This document shows, piece after piece, positions 1 to 5,498 of a DNA stretch of 5,498 bases (positions within the stretch are counted from its first letter, which is position 1; every line of letters begins with the position of its first letter). Where the stretch lies: contig CAZFDE010000122.1 of NCBI GenBank assembly GCA_964517795.1, positions 1 through 5,498 of the forward strand. Direction: 5' to 3'. A program made the position numbers and the translations under genes. The notes beneath the pieces were generated by a model that saw nothing but the letters and a program-made list of their open reading frames with translations, made no database searches and had not been told where the DNA came from. This DNA is from CAZFDE01 sp964517795. GTDB lineage: Bacteria > Planctomycetota > Phycisphaerae > Sedimentisphaerales > Anaerobacaceae.

Positions 1-73
1 TAAAAATTTTTTAGGGCGTTAATCAGAGCAAATAGAGTGCCGAACAGGATTGGGATTGACTAACAGTATTTTC

Positions 74-98
74 ATATTGCCATTATATCCGGCAATAT
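74..98. promoter_or_regulatory. 8-bp inverted repeat in the leader of the permease operon
   Basis: The arms ATATTGCC (74-81) and GGCAATAT (91-98) are perfectly complementary around a 9-nt spacer (82-90). Neither side has a T-tract, so this is not an intrinsic terminator; an operator or small mRNA hairpin is more likely. A TTGACT hexamer at 56-61 could be a -35 element, but no good -10 lies at 16-18 nt from it (CATTAT at 81-86 is 19 nt away and overlaps the repeat). The operon promoter is therefore not settled. The function is inferred only from position, about 120 nt upstream of the permease start. Confidence 0.3.
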
Positions 99-154
99 AA
101 GAGAAAAAAGTAAAATACCCGACCTGAAAAAGATATACGAACGGTGTCTAAACG

Positions 155-170
155 GGTACAATAGGTACAA
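155..170. repeat. Two GGTACAA direct repeats in the permease leader
   Basis: GGTACAA occurs at 155-161 and again at 164-170, separated by TA, giving a 9-nt period. The pair lies 45-60 nt upstream of the permease start codon. It could be a binding site for a dimeric or tandem regulator, but a repeat this short can arise by chance and no known operator is recognised. Confidence 0.2.
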
Positions 171-215
171 ACGGATCGAGGAGATGATCAGTTTTAAAGA
201 ATATAAGGCGAAGGG

Positions 216-2087
216 ATGAGTCAGTTAAAAAAACAGCTTGGGTTAATGCATGTATTTTCGGTTGCGGCCGGGGCGATGATCAGTTCGGGCCTTTTTGTTT
301 TGCCGGCGATTGCGTTCTCTAAGGCCGGGCCGGGGGTGGTACTTTCGTATGTATTTGCTTCGATTTTGATGCTGCCCAGTTTATTCAGCAAAGCCGAGTT
401 ATCCACCGCAATGCCCAAAGCAGGCGGGACGTATTTTTATGTTGAACGGAGCTTAGGAACTGCATTGGGGTTATTCAGCGGGATGGCGGACTGGTTTTCA
501 CTGGCGCTGAAAAGTGCGTTTTCGATCGTGGGTATGGCAGTGCTGATTCAGGTACTCATTGAATTGAACCCGCAGTTGCATCTTAGTGAGATACATTTGA
601 AAGAAATCGGCGTTGTTTGCTGTATATTATTCACGATCCTGAATTTTCTCAGTGTGCGCCATACCGGGATACTGCAGATGTACCTTGTTTTTATTTTGCT
701 GAGCATTTTAGTTATCTTTGTCGTTTTCGGCGTTAATCGTGTCGAGGTCATGCGATATGAGGGATTTCTGGATAAAGGGTGGCTGACGATCTTTTCGACG
801 GCCGGATTGGTATTTATCAGTTTTGGCGGCCTGACCAAAATTACCACCATTGCCGAAGAAGTCAAGGAACCGGCCAAAAATGTACCGCTGGGTATGCTGC
901 TGGCCTGGTTTATCGTTTCGATTTTCTATTTTTTGTGCGTGTTGATCACTGTCGGTGTTCTGGATGCCGCAGCGTTGTCTGATACATTGCTGCCATTATC
1001 CGCGGCCGCATTTGAATATCTGGGGTTGCCGGGCTTCATTCTTATGGCCCTGGCGGCCGTCACGGCATTTATTACCACAGCGAACGGTGGTATTCTGGCG
1101 GCATCTCGCAGTCCGATGGCGATGAGCAGGGATCGTTTGCTGCCGTTATTTCTCTCAAAAATCCATCCGCGATTTCATACGCCTCATATCAGTATTTTCC
1201 TGACCGGCGGATTTATGACCATCGCTATTATCTTTTTGGAAATTGAAGCATTAGTCAAAACGGCCTCGACCTTAATGATTATTCTGTTTATGCTGGATAA
1301 TCTCAGTGTAATTGTCATGCGGGAAAGCCGTATTCAATCCTATCGTCCTGCTTTTAAGTCACCGCTGTACCCTTATTTGCAGATCGCCGCGGTAATTTTA
1401 TATGCCCTCTTAATTATTGACATGGGCATTGTGCCGCTTGCCATTTCGGCGGGATTTATCATGATTAGTATCACATGGTACCTCACCTATGCTCATGCCC
1501 ATGTCGGGCGAGCCTCGGCGGTAATGCATATTGTCGAACGCGTAACGGATAAAACCATTCGCACGGTTACCCTCGAAGATGAATTGCGCGATATCCTTAA
1601 ACAGCGTGACGAAATTATTGAAGATCGTTTCGACCATCTCATCAAGCACTGTGAAATCATTGACCTGCCGGCAAAACAGCACAGCGACCAGATATTTCGT
1701 CGGGCAGCATCTGTTCTTTCGGAGCGTTTCGGTGAGAATGAATATGTTTTGTTCGAAAAATTTCTTGAGCGGGAACGGCAGGGGCCGACCATCGTTCAAC
1801 CGGGTCTGGCGATTCCGCATGTGATTGTGGAAGGTCAACATAAATTTGATATCATTGTGATTCGTGCTGCCCAAGGGATTAAATTCCCGCAAACCGATGA
1901 ACTGGTGCATATGATGTTTGTGCTGGCCGGAAGTCGTGATGAGCGCAATTATCACTTGCGTGCCTTGATGGCGATTGCCCAGATCACCCAGGAAAAGAAT
2001 TTCGAGAAGCGTTTTATGCAGGCCCGCGATATCGAAGGCATTCGCAATCTGATTTTGCTTTCAAGCCGCAAACGCGATGAGATGTAA
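216..2087 (+). CDS. APC-family amino-acid permease fused to a C-terminal PTS EIIA (fructose/PtsN-type) domain
   Basis: Predicted inner-membrane amino-acid/polyamine/organocation transporter with a cytoplasmic regulatory tail, 623 aa. Residues 1-430 are a hydrophobic permease with about 12 helices. Helix 1 carries the APC-type unwound glycine-rich stretch GAMISSGLFVLP (19-30), followed by KAGGTYFYVERSLG (68-81) and the cytoplasmic-loop motif AEEVKEPAKNVP (213-224). Residues 440-475 are charged, helical and possibly coiled-coil. Residues about 478-618 resemble EIIA of the fructose/PtsN class: GLAIPHV (530-536) contains the phospho-acceptor-type His535, and HLRALMAIAQI (580-590) matches the conserved C-terminal helix. 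AAGG (205-208) sits 7 nt before the ATG. The gene leads a cluster with the HAD phosphatase 32 nt downstream. Known of the family: APC proteins import amino acids or amines by proton or antiport coupling. Inferred: phosphorylation of His535 by EI/HPr-type proteins tunes transport. The substrate cannot be told from sequence. Confidence 0.9.
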   Translation: MSQLKKQLGLMHVFSVAAGAMISSGLFVLPAIAFSKAGPGVVLSYVFASILMLPSLFSKAELSTAMPKAGGTYFYVERSLGTALGLFSGMADWFSLALKSAFSIVGMAVLIQVLIELNPQLHLSEIHLKEIGVVCCILFTILNFLSVRHTGILQMYLVFILLSILVIFVVFGVNRVEVMRYEGFLDKGWLTIFSTAGLVFISFGGLTKITTIAEEVKEPAKNVPLGMLLAWFIVSIFYFLCVLITVGVLDAAALSDTLLPLSAAAFEYLGLPGFILMALAAVTAFITTANGGILAASRSPMAMSRDRLLPLFLSKIHPRFHTPHISIFLTGGFMTIAIIFLEIEALVKTASTLMIILFMLDNLSVIVMRESRIQSYRPAFKSPLYPYLQIAAVILYALLIIDMGIVPLAISAGFIMISITWYLTYAHAHVGRASAVMHIVERVTDKTIRTVTLEDELRDILKQRDEIIEDRFDHLIKHCEIIDLPAKQHSDQIFRRAASVLSERFGENEYVLFEKFLERERQGPTIVQPGLAIPHVIVEGQHKFDIIVIRAAQGIKFPQTDELVHMMFVLAGSRDERNYHLRALMAIAQITQEKNFEKRFMQARDIEGIRNLILLSSRKRDEM

Positions 2088-2119
2088 AGGCGTAGATATG
2101 AATTCAAGGATTTACTTTA

Positions 2120-2782
2120 ATGGCGTTTAAGGCGGTTTTATTCGACCTGGATGGCACACTGTTGGACACCTTAGAGGATCTCGCAGATGCCTGTAACGCA
2201 GCCTTAAACGAACTCGGGTATGATATTCACCCGATCGATTCATATAGATATTTCGTGGGTGACGGCGTTGTCACACTGGCACAAAGAGTGCTGCCTGTTG
2301 CGCGCCGCGATCCGGATTCGGTCCGGCAGTGTGTCGAACTTGTACGAGAACATTATGCCAATTGCTGGGACCTTAAAACAAAGCCCTATCCCGGCATTCT
2401 GTCAATGCTGGATGAACTAGATAAAAGGCAGATTCGCAAAGTCATTTTATCCAATAAACCTGACGATTTTACAAAACTGACCGTATCAAAGCTGCTGTCC
2501 GGGCGACAGTTCGATGTGGTTCGCGGTGTTGGAGACGATGGAATCAAAAAGCCGGACCCGGCCAAGGCATTTGAAATAGCGAATATGCTGAATATCGAAC
2601 CTGCTGATTTTCTTTATTTGGGTGATACGAACACGGATATGCAAACCGCAACTGCGGCCGGGATGTATGCCGTTGGCGTTTTATGGGGGTTCCGCACAGC
2701 GAAAGAACTGAAAGAGGCCGGGGCCAGAATAATGATAAAAGAGCCGATGGAACTGCTTGATGTATTGGAGAATTATGCATGA
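2120..2782 (+). CDS. gph: HAD-family hydrolase, phosphoglycolate phosphatase-like
   Basis: Predicted soluble cytoplasmic phosphatase of 220 aa, the usual length for Gph/PGP-type HAD subfamily IA enzymes. All four HAD motifs are present. Motif I is FDLDGTLLDT (8-17), with nucleophile Asp9 and acid/base Asp11. Motif II is ILSNKP (109-114), with Ser111. Motif III is the KKPDP lysine (Lys144). Motif IV is LGDTNTD (167-173), with Asp169 and Asp173 for Mg2+ binding. An alpha-helical cap lies between residues 16 and about 85. The family removes phosphate from 2-phosphoglycolate, salvaging a by-product of DNA repair or oxygenation, but close relatives act on other small phosphoesters, so the substrate is inferred. 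AAGGA (2106-2110) lies 9 nt before the ATG. The stop codon overlaps the next gene's start (ATGA, 2779-2782), indicating translational coupling. The gene symbol is tentative. Confidence 0.88.
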   Translation: MAFKAVLFDLDGTLLDTLEDLADACNAALNELGYDIHPIDSYRYFVGDGVVTLAQRVLPVARRDPDSVRQCVELVREHYANCWDLKTKPYPGILSMLDELDKRQIRKVILSNKPDDFTKLTVSKLLSGRQFDVVRGVGDDGIKKPDPAKAFEIANMLNIEPADFLYLGDTNTDMQTATAAGMYAVGVLWGFRTAKELKEAGARIMIKEPMELLDVLENYA

Positions 2783-3711
2783 ATGTCAACGATCTACATA
2801 TCAGTGTGATTGAACCGATTCATCCGGCCATTGAACGCGTCAAAGCAATTCTTTTTCGACCGTTTAATTTGATCCGATGGTTTACCATCGGTTTTTGTGC
2901 ATGGCTGGGGCAACTGGGACAGGGGGGATTCAACTTTAATTTCAACTATCATACCGATGCGGCCTCGGTAAAACAAAATCTGCCTCAGTATAAGGAATTC
3001 GTTATATCTCATCTGCCATGGATTATTGGCGGGGCGTTTCTTGTCCTGATTATTATCATTTTACTGTGGCTGGTTCTGTTTTGGCTCAGCAGTCGCGGCA
3101 AATTTATGTTTTTGTATTGTATCGCTCAAAACAAGGCCCAAGTAACCCACCCATGGAAAGCTTATTCGGCTCTGGGAAACAGTCTCTTTGTTTTTCGTTT
3201 CGCCTTTTCATTAATTTCGTTGATATGGATGGTGTGCTGCAGCGGGTTGATCATCTTGTTTATCATCTTGATGCGTAATCATAGTATCGCCAGGGCCGGC
3301 TCGATCATTGGTATTGCAGCAACATCAGCAATGCTTGTCATTTCAGGTATTATCATTGCATTGGTCATGAAGCTGCTTAATGACTTTGTGGTTCCCGTCA
3401 TGTATGTTTTTTCCTGTCGATGCGTTGAGGCATGGGGAATATTCTGGCGTATTTTGAAAAACCGTCCAGGTGTATTTGTTCTTTATCTGTTATTTCAAGT
3501 CGTTATTGGCCTTGCCATTGGGATGATCGTGATCGTTGCAGGCCTGATGACCTGCTGCTGTGCGTGTTGTATTGCCGCATTGCCTTATATCGGAACTGTT
3601 CTGCTGCTTCCGGTCAGTGTATTTATGAGAAGCTATTCATTATATTTTCTAAGCCAATTCGGTCCCGCTTATGATGCGTTTAAGGCCGAAGTGCAGATAA
3701 AAATAGAATGA
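2779..3711 (+). CDS. Multi-pass membrane protein of unknown function (FRPF...GFCAWL type)
   Basis: A 310-aa integral membrane protein. The N-terminus has a cytoplasmic-looking amphipathic stretch, ILFRPFNLIRWFTIGFCAWL (24-43), followed by a glycine/asparagine patch GQGGFNFNFN (47-56). Clear hydrophobic segments lie near 80-103, 141-165, 174-198 and 232-258, and again at 262-282. A cysteine cluster, CCCACC (259-264), sits between the last two. The C-terminus has LPYIGTVLLLP (268-278) and RSYSLYFLSQFGPAYD (284-299), a pattern I associate with planctomycete membrane proteins of a DUF (possibly DUF7544); that name is a recollection, not a verified match. No catalytic motif is seen. TTGGAG (2765-2770) is spaced 8 nt from the ATG, and the start overlaps the HAD gene by 4 nt, so it is very probably the last gene of the operon. 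It may be a membrane stress or transport-associated protein, but no function can be assigned. Confidence 0.8.
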   Translation: MNVNDLHISVIEPIHPAIERVKAILFRPFNLIRWFTIGFCAWLGQLGQGGFNFNFNYHTDAASVKQNLPQYKEFVISHLPWIIGGAFLVLIIIILLWLVLFWLSSRGKFMFLYCIAQNKAQVTHPWKAYSALGNSLFVFRFAFSLISLIWMVCCSGLIILFIILMRNHSIARAGSIIGIAATSAMLVISGIIIALVMKLLNDFVVPVMYVFSCRCVEAWGIFWRILKNRPGVFVLYLLFQVVIGLAIGMIVIVAGLMTCCCACCIAALPYIGTVLLLPVSVFMRSYSLYFLSQFGPAYDAFKAEVQIKIE

Positions 3712-3714
3712 GTT

Positions 3715-4125
3715 TCAGGATTCGTTTTTAGGCTTTACATGTCGGCAGAGGACACGTCGTTCACCAAGCAGTTGCCCGCCGCAATAGATCTGGAATCGAT
3801 ACCGCCCGGGATGCTCAAATACCACGCCATGCAGGTTGATTGTTAAGGATACAATTTGATCGACATCTTTGAATTCGAGCTTTCCCTCCTGCTCAAACAG
3901 GACTTTCTCGTTTTGCTCTTCGTCGATCAATCGCACTCGGGCCTGATTTTGACCATGACCATTCGTCAGTTCGCAGAAGAACGCAAGCTGCTGATAGCGT
4001 ATCGGGAATTGCCGTCCATTGATCGTTTGGAGAATGTTTACAATGGTCGGCATGCCGCTGACGCGATCGATGATCGCGCGTTCACAAATAATGCTGGATA
4101 GCAGAAGCGGTGCGATTTCAGCCAT
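3715..4125 (-). CDS. DUF6941-like small conserved protein
   Basis: A 136-aa soluble protein without signal peptide or membrane segment. The pattern fits a small beta-rich family seen mainly in planctomycetes (DUF6941, by recollection). An N-terminal CERAIID segment (14-20) is followed by TIVNILQTI (27-35) and a central TNGHGQNQARVRLID segment (54-68). The C-terminal half has LHGVVFEHPGRYRFQI (98-113) and ends with LLGERRVL (119-126). The alternating hydrophobic pattern and the HPGRYRF turn suggest an immunoglobulin-like or jelly-roll sandwich; this is inference. No catalytic residues are evident and the role is unknown. On the minus strand AAAGGA (4134-4139) is 8 nt from the ATG, fixing the start. 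It has its own promoter (4177-4205) and is probably monocistronic. Its stop codon converges on the membrane-protein gene with 3 nt between. Confidence 0.8.
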   Translation of the reverse strand: MAEIAPLLLSSIICERAIIDRVSGMPTIVNILQTINGRQFPIRYQQLAFFCELTNGHGQNQARVRLIDEEQNEKVLFEQEGKLEFKDVDQIVSLTINLHGVVFEHPGRYRFQIYCGGQLLGERRVLCRHVKPKNES

Positions 4126-4176
4126 ATCGTTTGTCCTTTCGAGATATCATGAACGTATTATGCACATTGACATCAT

Positions 4177-4205
4177 ATTATAAATATCATTTTTTGTTTT
4201 TTCAA
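4177..4205 (-). promoter_or_regulatory. Sigma-70-type promoter for the DUF6941-like gene
   Basis: On the minus strand TTGAAA (4205-4200) is followed after exactly 17 nt by a perfect TATAAT (4182-4177), within an A-rich spacer. The predicted start of transcription is near 4170, giving a 5' UTR of about 45 nt before the ATG at 4125. The promoter lies just downstream of the intrinsic terminator at 4211-4243, so the gene is insulated from upstream transcription. This is the best promoter match in the window. Confidence 0.7.
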
Positions 4206-4210
4206 AGCGC

Positions 4211-4243
4211 AAAAAAATCGGGCAGAACCTCCCAGTCCTGCCC
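4211..4243 (-). terminator. Intrinsic (Rho-independent) terminator, minus strand
   Basis: Read on the minus strand, GGGCAGGAC (4243-4235) pairs with GTTCTGCCC (4228-4220). This gives a 9-bp stem with one G-U pair and a 6-nt loop (4234-4229). After GA come seven T residues (4217-4211). This is a textbook terminator, and it works only for minus-strand transcription. It lies 86 nt upstream of the DUF6941-like gene and about 310 nt downstream of the DUF1080 stop codon, so it ends either a long 3' UTR or a separate small RNA. Confidence 0.8.
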
Positions 4244-4383
4244 TTATTCTTGGGGCTCTTTCCTTTTCGTCTTTAGCCCATTGCTGCGATACCTGTACTT
4301 TCGATCTGCCTTGCGTGCCCTTGCAAAAGAAGGATCGCGAACACGAGCTAATTATGGCCGATTAGGCTATTGCGAGCCACCCC
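4211..4383 (-). ncRNA. Candidate structured RNA or structured 3' UTR ending at the terminator
   Basis: No credible coding frame was found here, yet the minus strand holds nested complementarity upstream of the terminator. GGGG (4383-4380) plus CTC (4376-4374), split by a 3-nt bulge, pair with GAGCCCC (4258-4252) and could close a domain of about 130 nt. Inside are a GGCT/AGCC hairpin starting at 4377, and CGTG (4345-4342) pairing with CACG (4317-4314) around an inner CCTT/AAGG hairpin (4333-4319). A competing hairpin GGGCT (4279-4275)/AGCCC (4257-4253) overlaps the closing stem, so two alternative folds are possible. The sequence did not match any riboswitch, 6S, SRP, tmRNA or RNase P consensus that I could recall. 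No clear promoter for an independent RNA was found, so a 3' UTR of the lipoprotein gene is equally possible. The 5' limit is a guess. Confidence 0.3.
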
Positions 4384-4552
4384 TTATTCACTTTTCTGCC
4401 ATATACATTCGACTATTGTCGGCCGTTTACTTGAATTTTTGAGCGATGATTTCGAAAGAATATTGAAGTGGTGAGCAGGGCCTTGAAAGTCAATTTTTTA
4501 TCGGCCACATACTCATAAAAAGATGCTCACCACCATAAAATATGATTGTATT
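4244..4552. other. Intergenic region of about 310 nt without a convincing protein gene
   Basis: This stretch lies between the minus-strand terminator and the stop codon of the DUF1080 lipoprotein gene. A plus-strand open frame of 110 codons crosses it, but it begins inside the DUF6941-like gene on the opposite strand, lacks a good ribosome-binding site and reads as low-quality protein. The content is instead structural: the nested repeats described for 4252-4383, a CGAC/GTCG mini-hairpin at 4410-4421, and the long inverted repeat at 4468-4533. It may also be a genome-wide dispersed repeat, which a single window cannot show. Confidence 0.6.
4468..4533. repeat. 10-bp perfect inverted repeat downstream of the lipoprotein gene
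   Basis: GTGGTGAGCA (4468-4477) and TGCTCACCAC (4524-4533) are exact reverse complements separated by 46 nt. A second small complementarity, GGCC at 4479-4482 and 4503-4506, lies inside. The outer arm begins only 20 nt after the DUF1080 stop codon in the direction of transcription. There is no T-tract after either arm, so it is not a simple terminator. It could stabilise the mRNA 3' end, form the base of an RNA structure, or mark the ends of a small insertion. No flanking target duplication was recognised. Confidence 0.5.
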
Positions 4553-5308
4553 TTATTCCGGCGGCAATTCGATCAGCCAGATATTTTTATAACGCACCAG
4601 ATCGCTATGGTCCTGCAGCATGATAGGCAATCGGTCAGGGTGGTATTTATATTTGGGGCGTTTTTTATGGACGGTGGGGCCTTCCAGTATCGCATTGTTT
4701 TGAACAACTACGCCATTTTGGATGACCGTCATTCGGGCCTTTTCCGTGAGTTTGCCGTTTTTGTCAAAACGCGGCCGGCGAAATACGATATCGTAGGTTT
4801 GCCACTGCCCCGGTTTTCGGCACACATTGAAAAGAGGCGGTTTCTGGCCGTATATTGCGCCAGCTTGGCCGTCGGCATAAGTTCGATTTCGGTAAGAATC
4901 AAGCACCTGTACTTCATAAAGCCCCATCAAAAAGACGCCACTGTTGCCGCGATGTTGGCCTTCTCCTTCGACCTGCAGCGGTGTGGCCCATTCGATATGC
5001 AGTTGGCAATCGCCGAAACCGGTTTTTGTCTGAATATTGCCGGATTTGGGTTTGACCTGCAGATAACCGTTTTCGACCGTCCACTGTACCGGACCGCCAT
5101 TTTTACATGATTGCCATTGAGATGCATTGGTTCCGTCAAAGAGAATAATCGCATTGGCAGGGGGGCGGCTGTTATCGACGGAGGCTGTAACAACCGGCGG
5201 GACCGGACGATCCATATCATGCACATCCCATGGATAATTATTTGTGCAACCCACAGTGAACAACATGCACAAGGTCAAAATGAATTTTGGTATATTGTGC
5301 TGCTTCAT
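4553..5308 (-). CDS. 3-keto-disaccharide hydrolase (DUF1080) lipoprotein
   Basis: Predicted exported lipoprotein of 251 aa with a family PF06439 (3-keto-disaccharide hydrolase/DUF1080, concanavalin-like fold) domain. Residues 1-20 form a lipoprotein signal (KFILTLCMLFTVGC) with the lipidated-type Cys21. A proline-rich linker (34-50) precedes the domain, which starts at ILFDGTNASQWQ (55-66). Landmarks are GNIQTKTGFGDCQLHIEW (90-107), RGNSGVFLMGLYEVQVLDSY (120-139), DGQAGAIYGQKPPLFN (146-161), GQWQTYDIVFRRPRFD (167-182) and LQDHSDLVRYKNIWL (231-245), all as in full-length planctomycete members. Relatives cleave 3-keto-glycosides made by sugar 3-dehydrogenases; the exact substrate here is unknown. 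The ATG at 5308 is chosen over an upstream TTG at 5347 because AAAGGTG (5315-5321) sits just before it and the signal peptide then begins correctly. The gene is complete and appears to stand alone. Confidence 0.9.
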   Translation of the reverse strand: MKQHNIPKFILTLCMLFTVGCTNNYPWDVHDMDRPVPPVVTASVDNSRPPANAIILFDGTNASQWQSCKNGGPVQWTVENGYLQVKPKSGNIQTKTGFGDCQLHIEWATPLQVEGEGQHRGNSGVFLMGLYEVQVLDSYRNRTYADGQAGAIYGQKPPLFNVCRKPGQWQTYDIVFRRPRFDKNGKLTEKARMTVIQNGVVVQNNAILEGPTVHKKRPKYKYHPDRLPIMLQDHSDLVRYKNIWLIELPPE

Positions 5309-5362
5309 TATGATCACCTTTCCATGAATCGTAAATACACAACACAATAATACCCTGGAGCG

Positions 5363-5368
5363 ATTATA
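5363..5368 (-). promoter_or_regulatory. Probable -10 element for the lipoprotein gene
   Basis: The minus strand has a perfect TATAAT at 5368-5363 in an AT-rich stretch, which would give a 5' UTR of about 45-50 nt before the ATG at 5308. No good TTGACA-like -35 is found at 16-18 nt (the sequence there is A-rich), so the assignment rests on the -10 and its position in the short gap between two same-strand genes. Confidence 0.35.
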
Positions 5369-5422
5369 TATTCAATATGCTTTTAACTTTTTTCCCAGCA
5401 ATCATCACCAACGGGCAATCTG

Positions 5423-5498
5423 TTAATCGCCGGATATGGGCACAAATGCAACGGCATCGGCATTGGTGCTGTAGCTGCTGCCGGGCGTTGCAACAATC
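5423..5498 (-). CDS. C-terminal end of a minus-strand gene, cut by the window edge
   Basis: Reading the minus strand from 5497, one frame stays open for 24 codons and ends at TAA (5425-5423). The end reads TPGSSYSTNADAVAFVPISGD, rich in small and polar residues as in secreted or cell-surface proteins. The other two frames give cysteine/arginine-rich or early-stopped peptides. The fragment is too short to identify; an exported or pilin-like protein is only a guess. Its stop lies 115 nt upstream of the lipoprotein start, with no terminator visible between, so read-through into the lipoprotein gene is possible. Confidence 0.4.
   Translation of the reverse strand, partial: IVATPGSSYSTNADAVAFVPISGD

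Noticed and set aside
19..75. Minus-strand 18-codon ORF beginning MKILLVNPNP
   Set aside because: The start resembles that of real proteins (for example B12-binding radical SAM enzymes), but it has no Shine-Dalgarno site and stops after 18 codons. It is too short to call a gene or pseudogene.
1410..1955. Minus-strand 181-codon ORF inside the permease-EIIA gene
   Set aside because: Shadow frame: the plus-strand protein matches known families over the same bases, while the minus translation does not.
2098..2130. 10-codon ORF across the permease/HAD gap
   Set aside because: Out of frame with the HAD gene and probably fortuitous; the HAD gene has its own well-spaced AAGGA.
4261..4330. c-di-GMP-I (GEMM) riboswitch-like words on the minus strand (CACGCAAGG...CGAAAG...)
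   Set aside because: A few words resemble the consensus, but the required P2 stem and the second conserved half do not line up, and the location is downstream of a gene rather than in a leader.
4330..4383. tRNA-like GTTCGCGATCC segment on the minus strand
   Set aside because: No T-arm stem pairs around it, the T-loop A is missing, and no acceptor stem was found.
4110..4442. Plus-strand 110-codon ORF across the intergenic region
   Set aside because: It starts inside the DUF6941-like gene on the other strand, has no good ribosome-binding site, runs through the minus-strand terminator, and its protein has no recognisable pattern.
4450..4496. Minus-strand TTGACT with a downstream CAATAT as a promoter for the candidate RNA
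   Set aside because: The spacing is about 22 nt, outside the normal 16-18 nt range.
4523..5110. Plus-strand 195-codon ORF opposite the DUF1080 lipoprotein
   Set aside because: Shadow of a confidently identified minus-strand gene; no independent ribosome-binding site or family resemblance.

Overview
The window looks like chromosomal DNA from a planctomycete, most likely of the Phycisphaerae/Sedimentisphaerales type. This is inferred from gene content: a 3-keto-disaccharide hydrolase (DUF1080) lipoprotein of the form abundant in planctomycetes, a small DUF6941-like protein, and a membrane protein with an FRPF...W..GFCAWL start. Base composition looks moderate, and Shine-Dalgarno sites are clear before nearly every gene. 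No transposase, CRISPR array, tRNA or rRNA was recognised.

Left half (1-3711, plus strand): a short non-coding leader with an 8-bp inverted repeat is followed by a compact three-gene cluster. The genes are an APC-family amino-acid permease carrying a C-terminal PTS EIIA (fructose/PtsN-type) domain with its phosphorylatable-type histidine, a HAD-family phosphoglycolate-phosphatase-like hydrolase, and a multi-pass membrane protein of unknown function. The gap between the first two is 32 nt. The last two overlap by ATGA, so co-transcription is likely.

Right half (3712-5498, minus strand): a DUF6941-like gene converges on the operon with only 3 nt between the stop codons. It has its own near-consensus promoter. 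Immediately upstream of that promoter is a strong intrinsic terminator that ends whatever transcript comes from the right. Between this terminator and the DUF1080 lipoprotein gene lie about 310 nt without a convincing gene but with several inverted repeats. This is the best candidate here for an undescribed structured RNA or structured 3' UTR. The DUF1080 lipoprotein gene has a TATAAT-type promoter upstream, and the right edge holds the last codons of another minus-strand gene.

Working together: the operon could couple amine or amino-acid uptake to PTS phosphorylation state, while the lipoprotein acts on oxidised glycosides in the periplasm. No direct pathway link between the two halves is visible. 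Most of the window is ordinary housekeeping or accessory planctomycete content. The points that deserve a second look are the structured 4211-4533 intergenic region and the permease-EIIA fusion.
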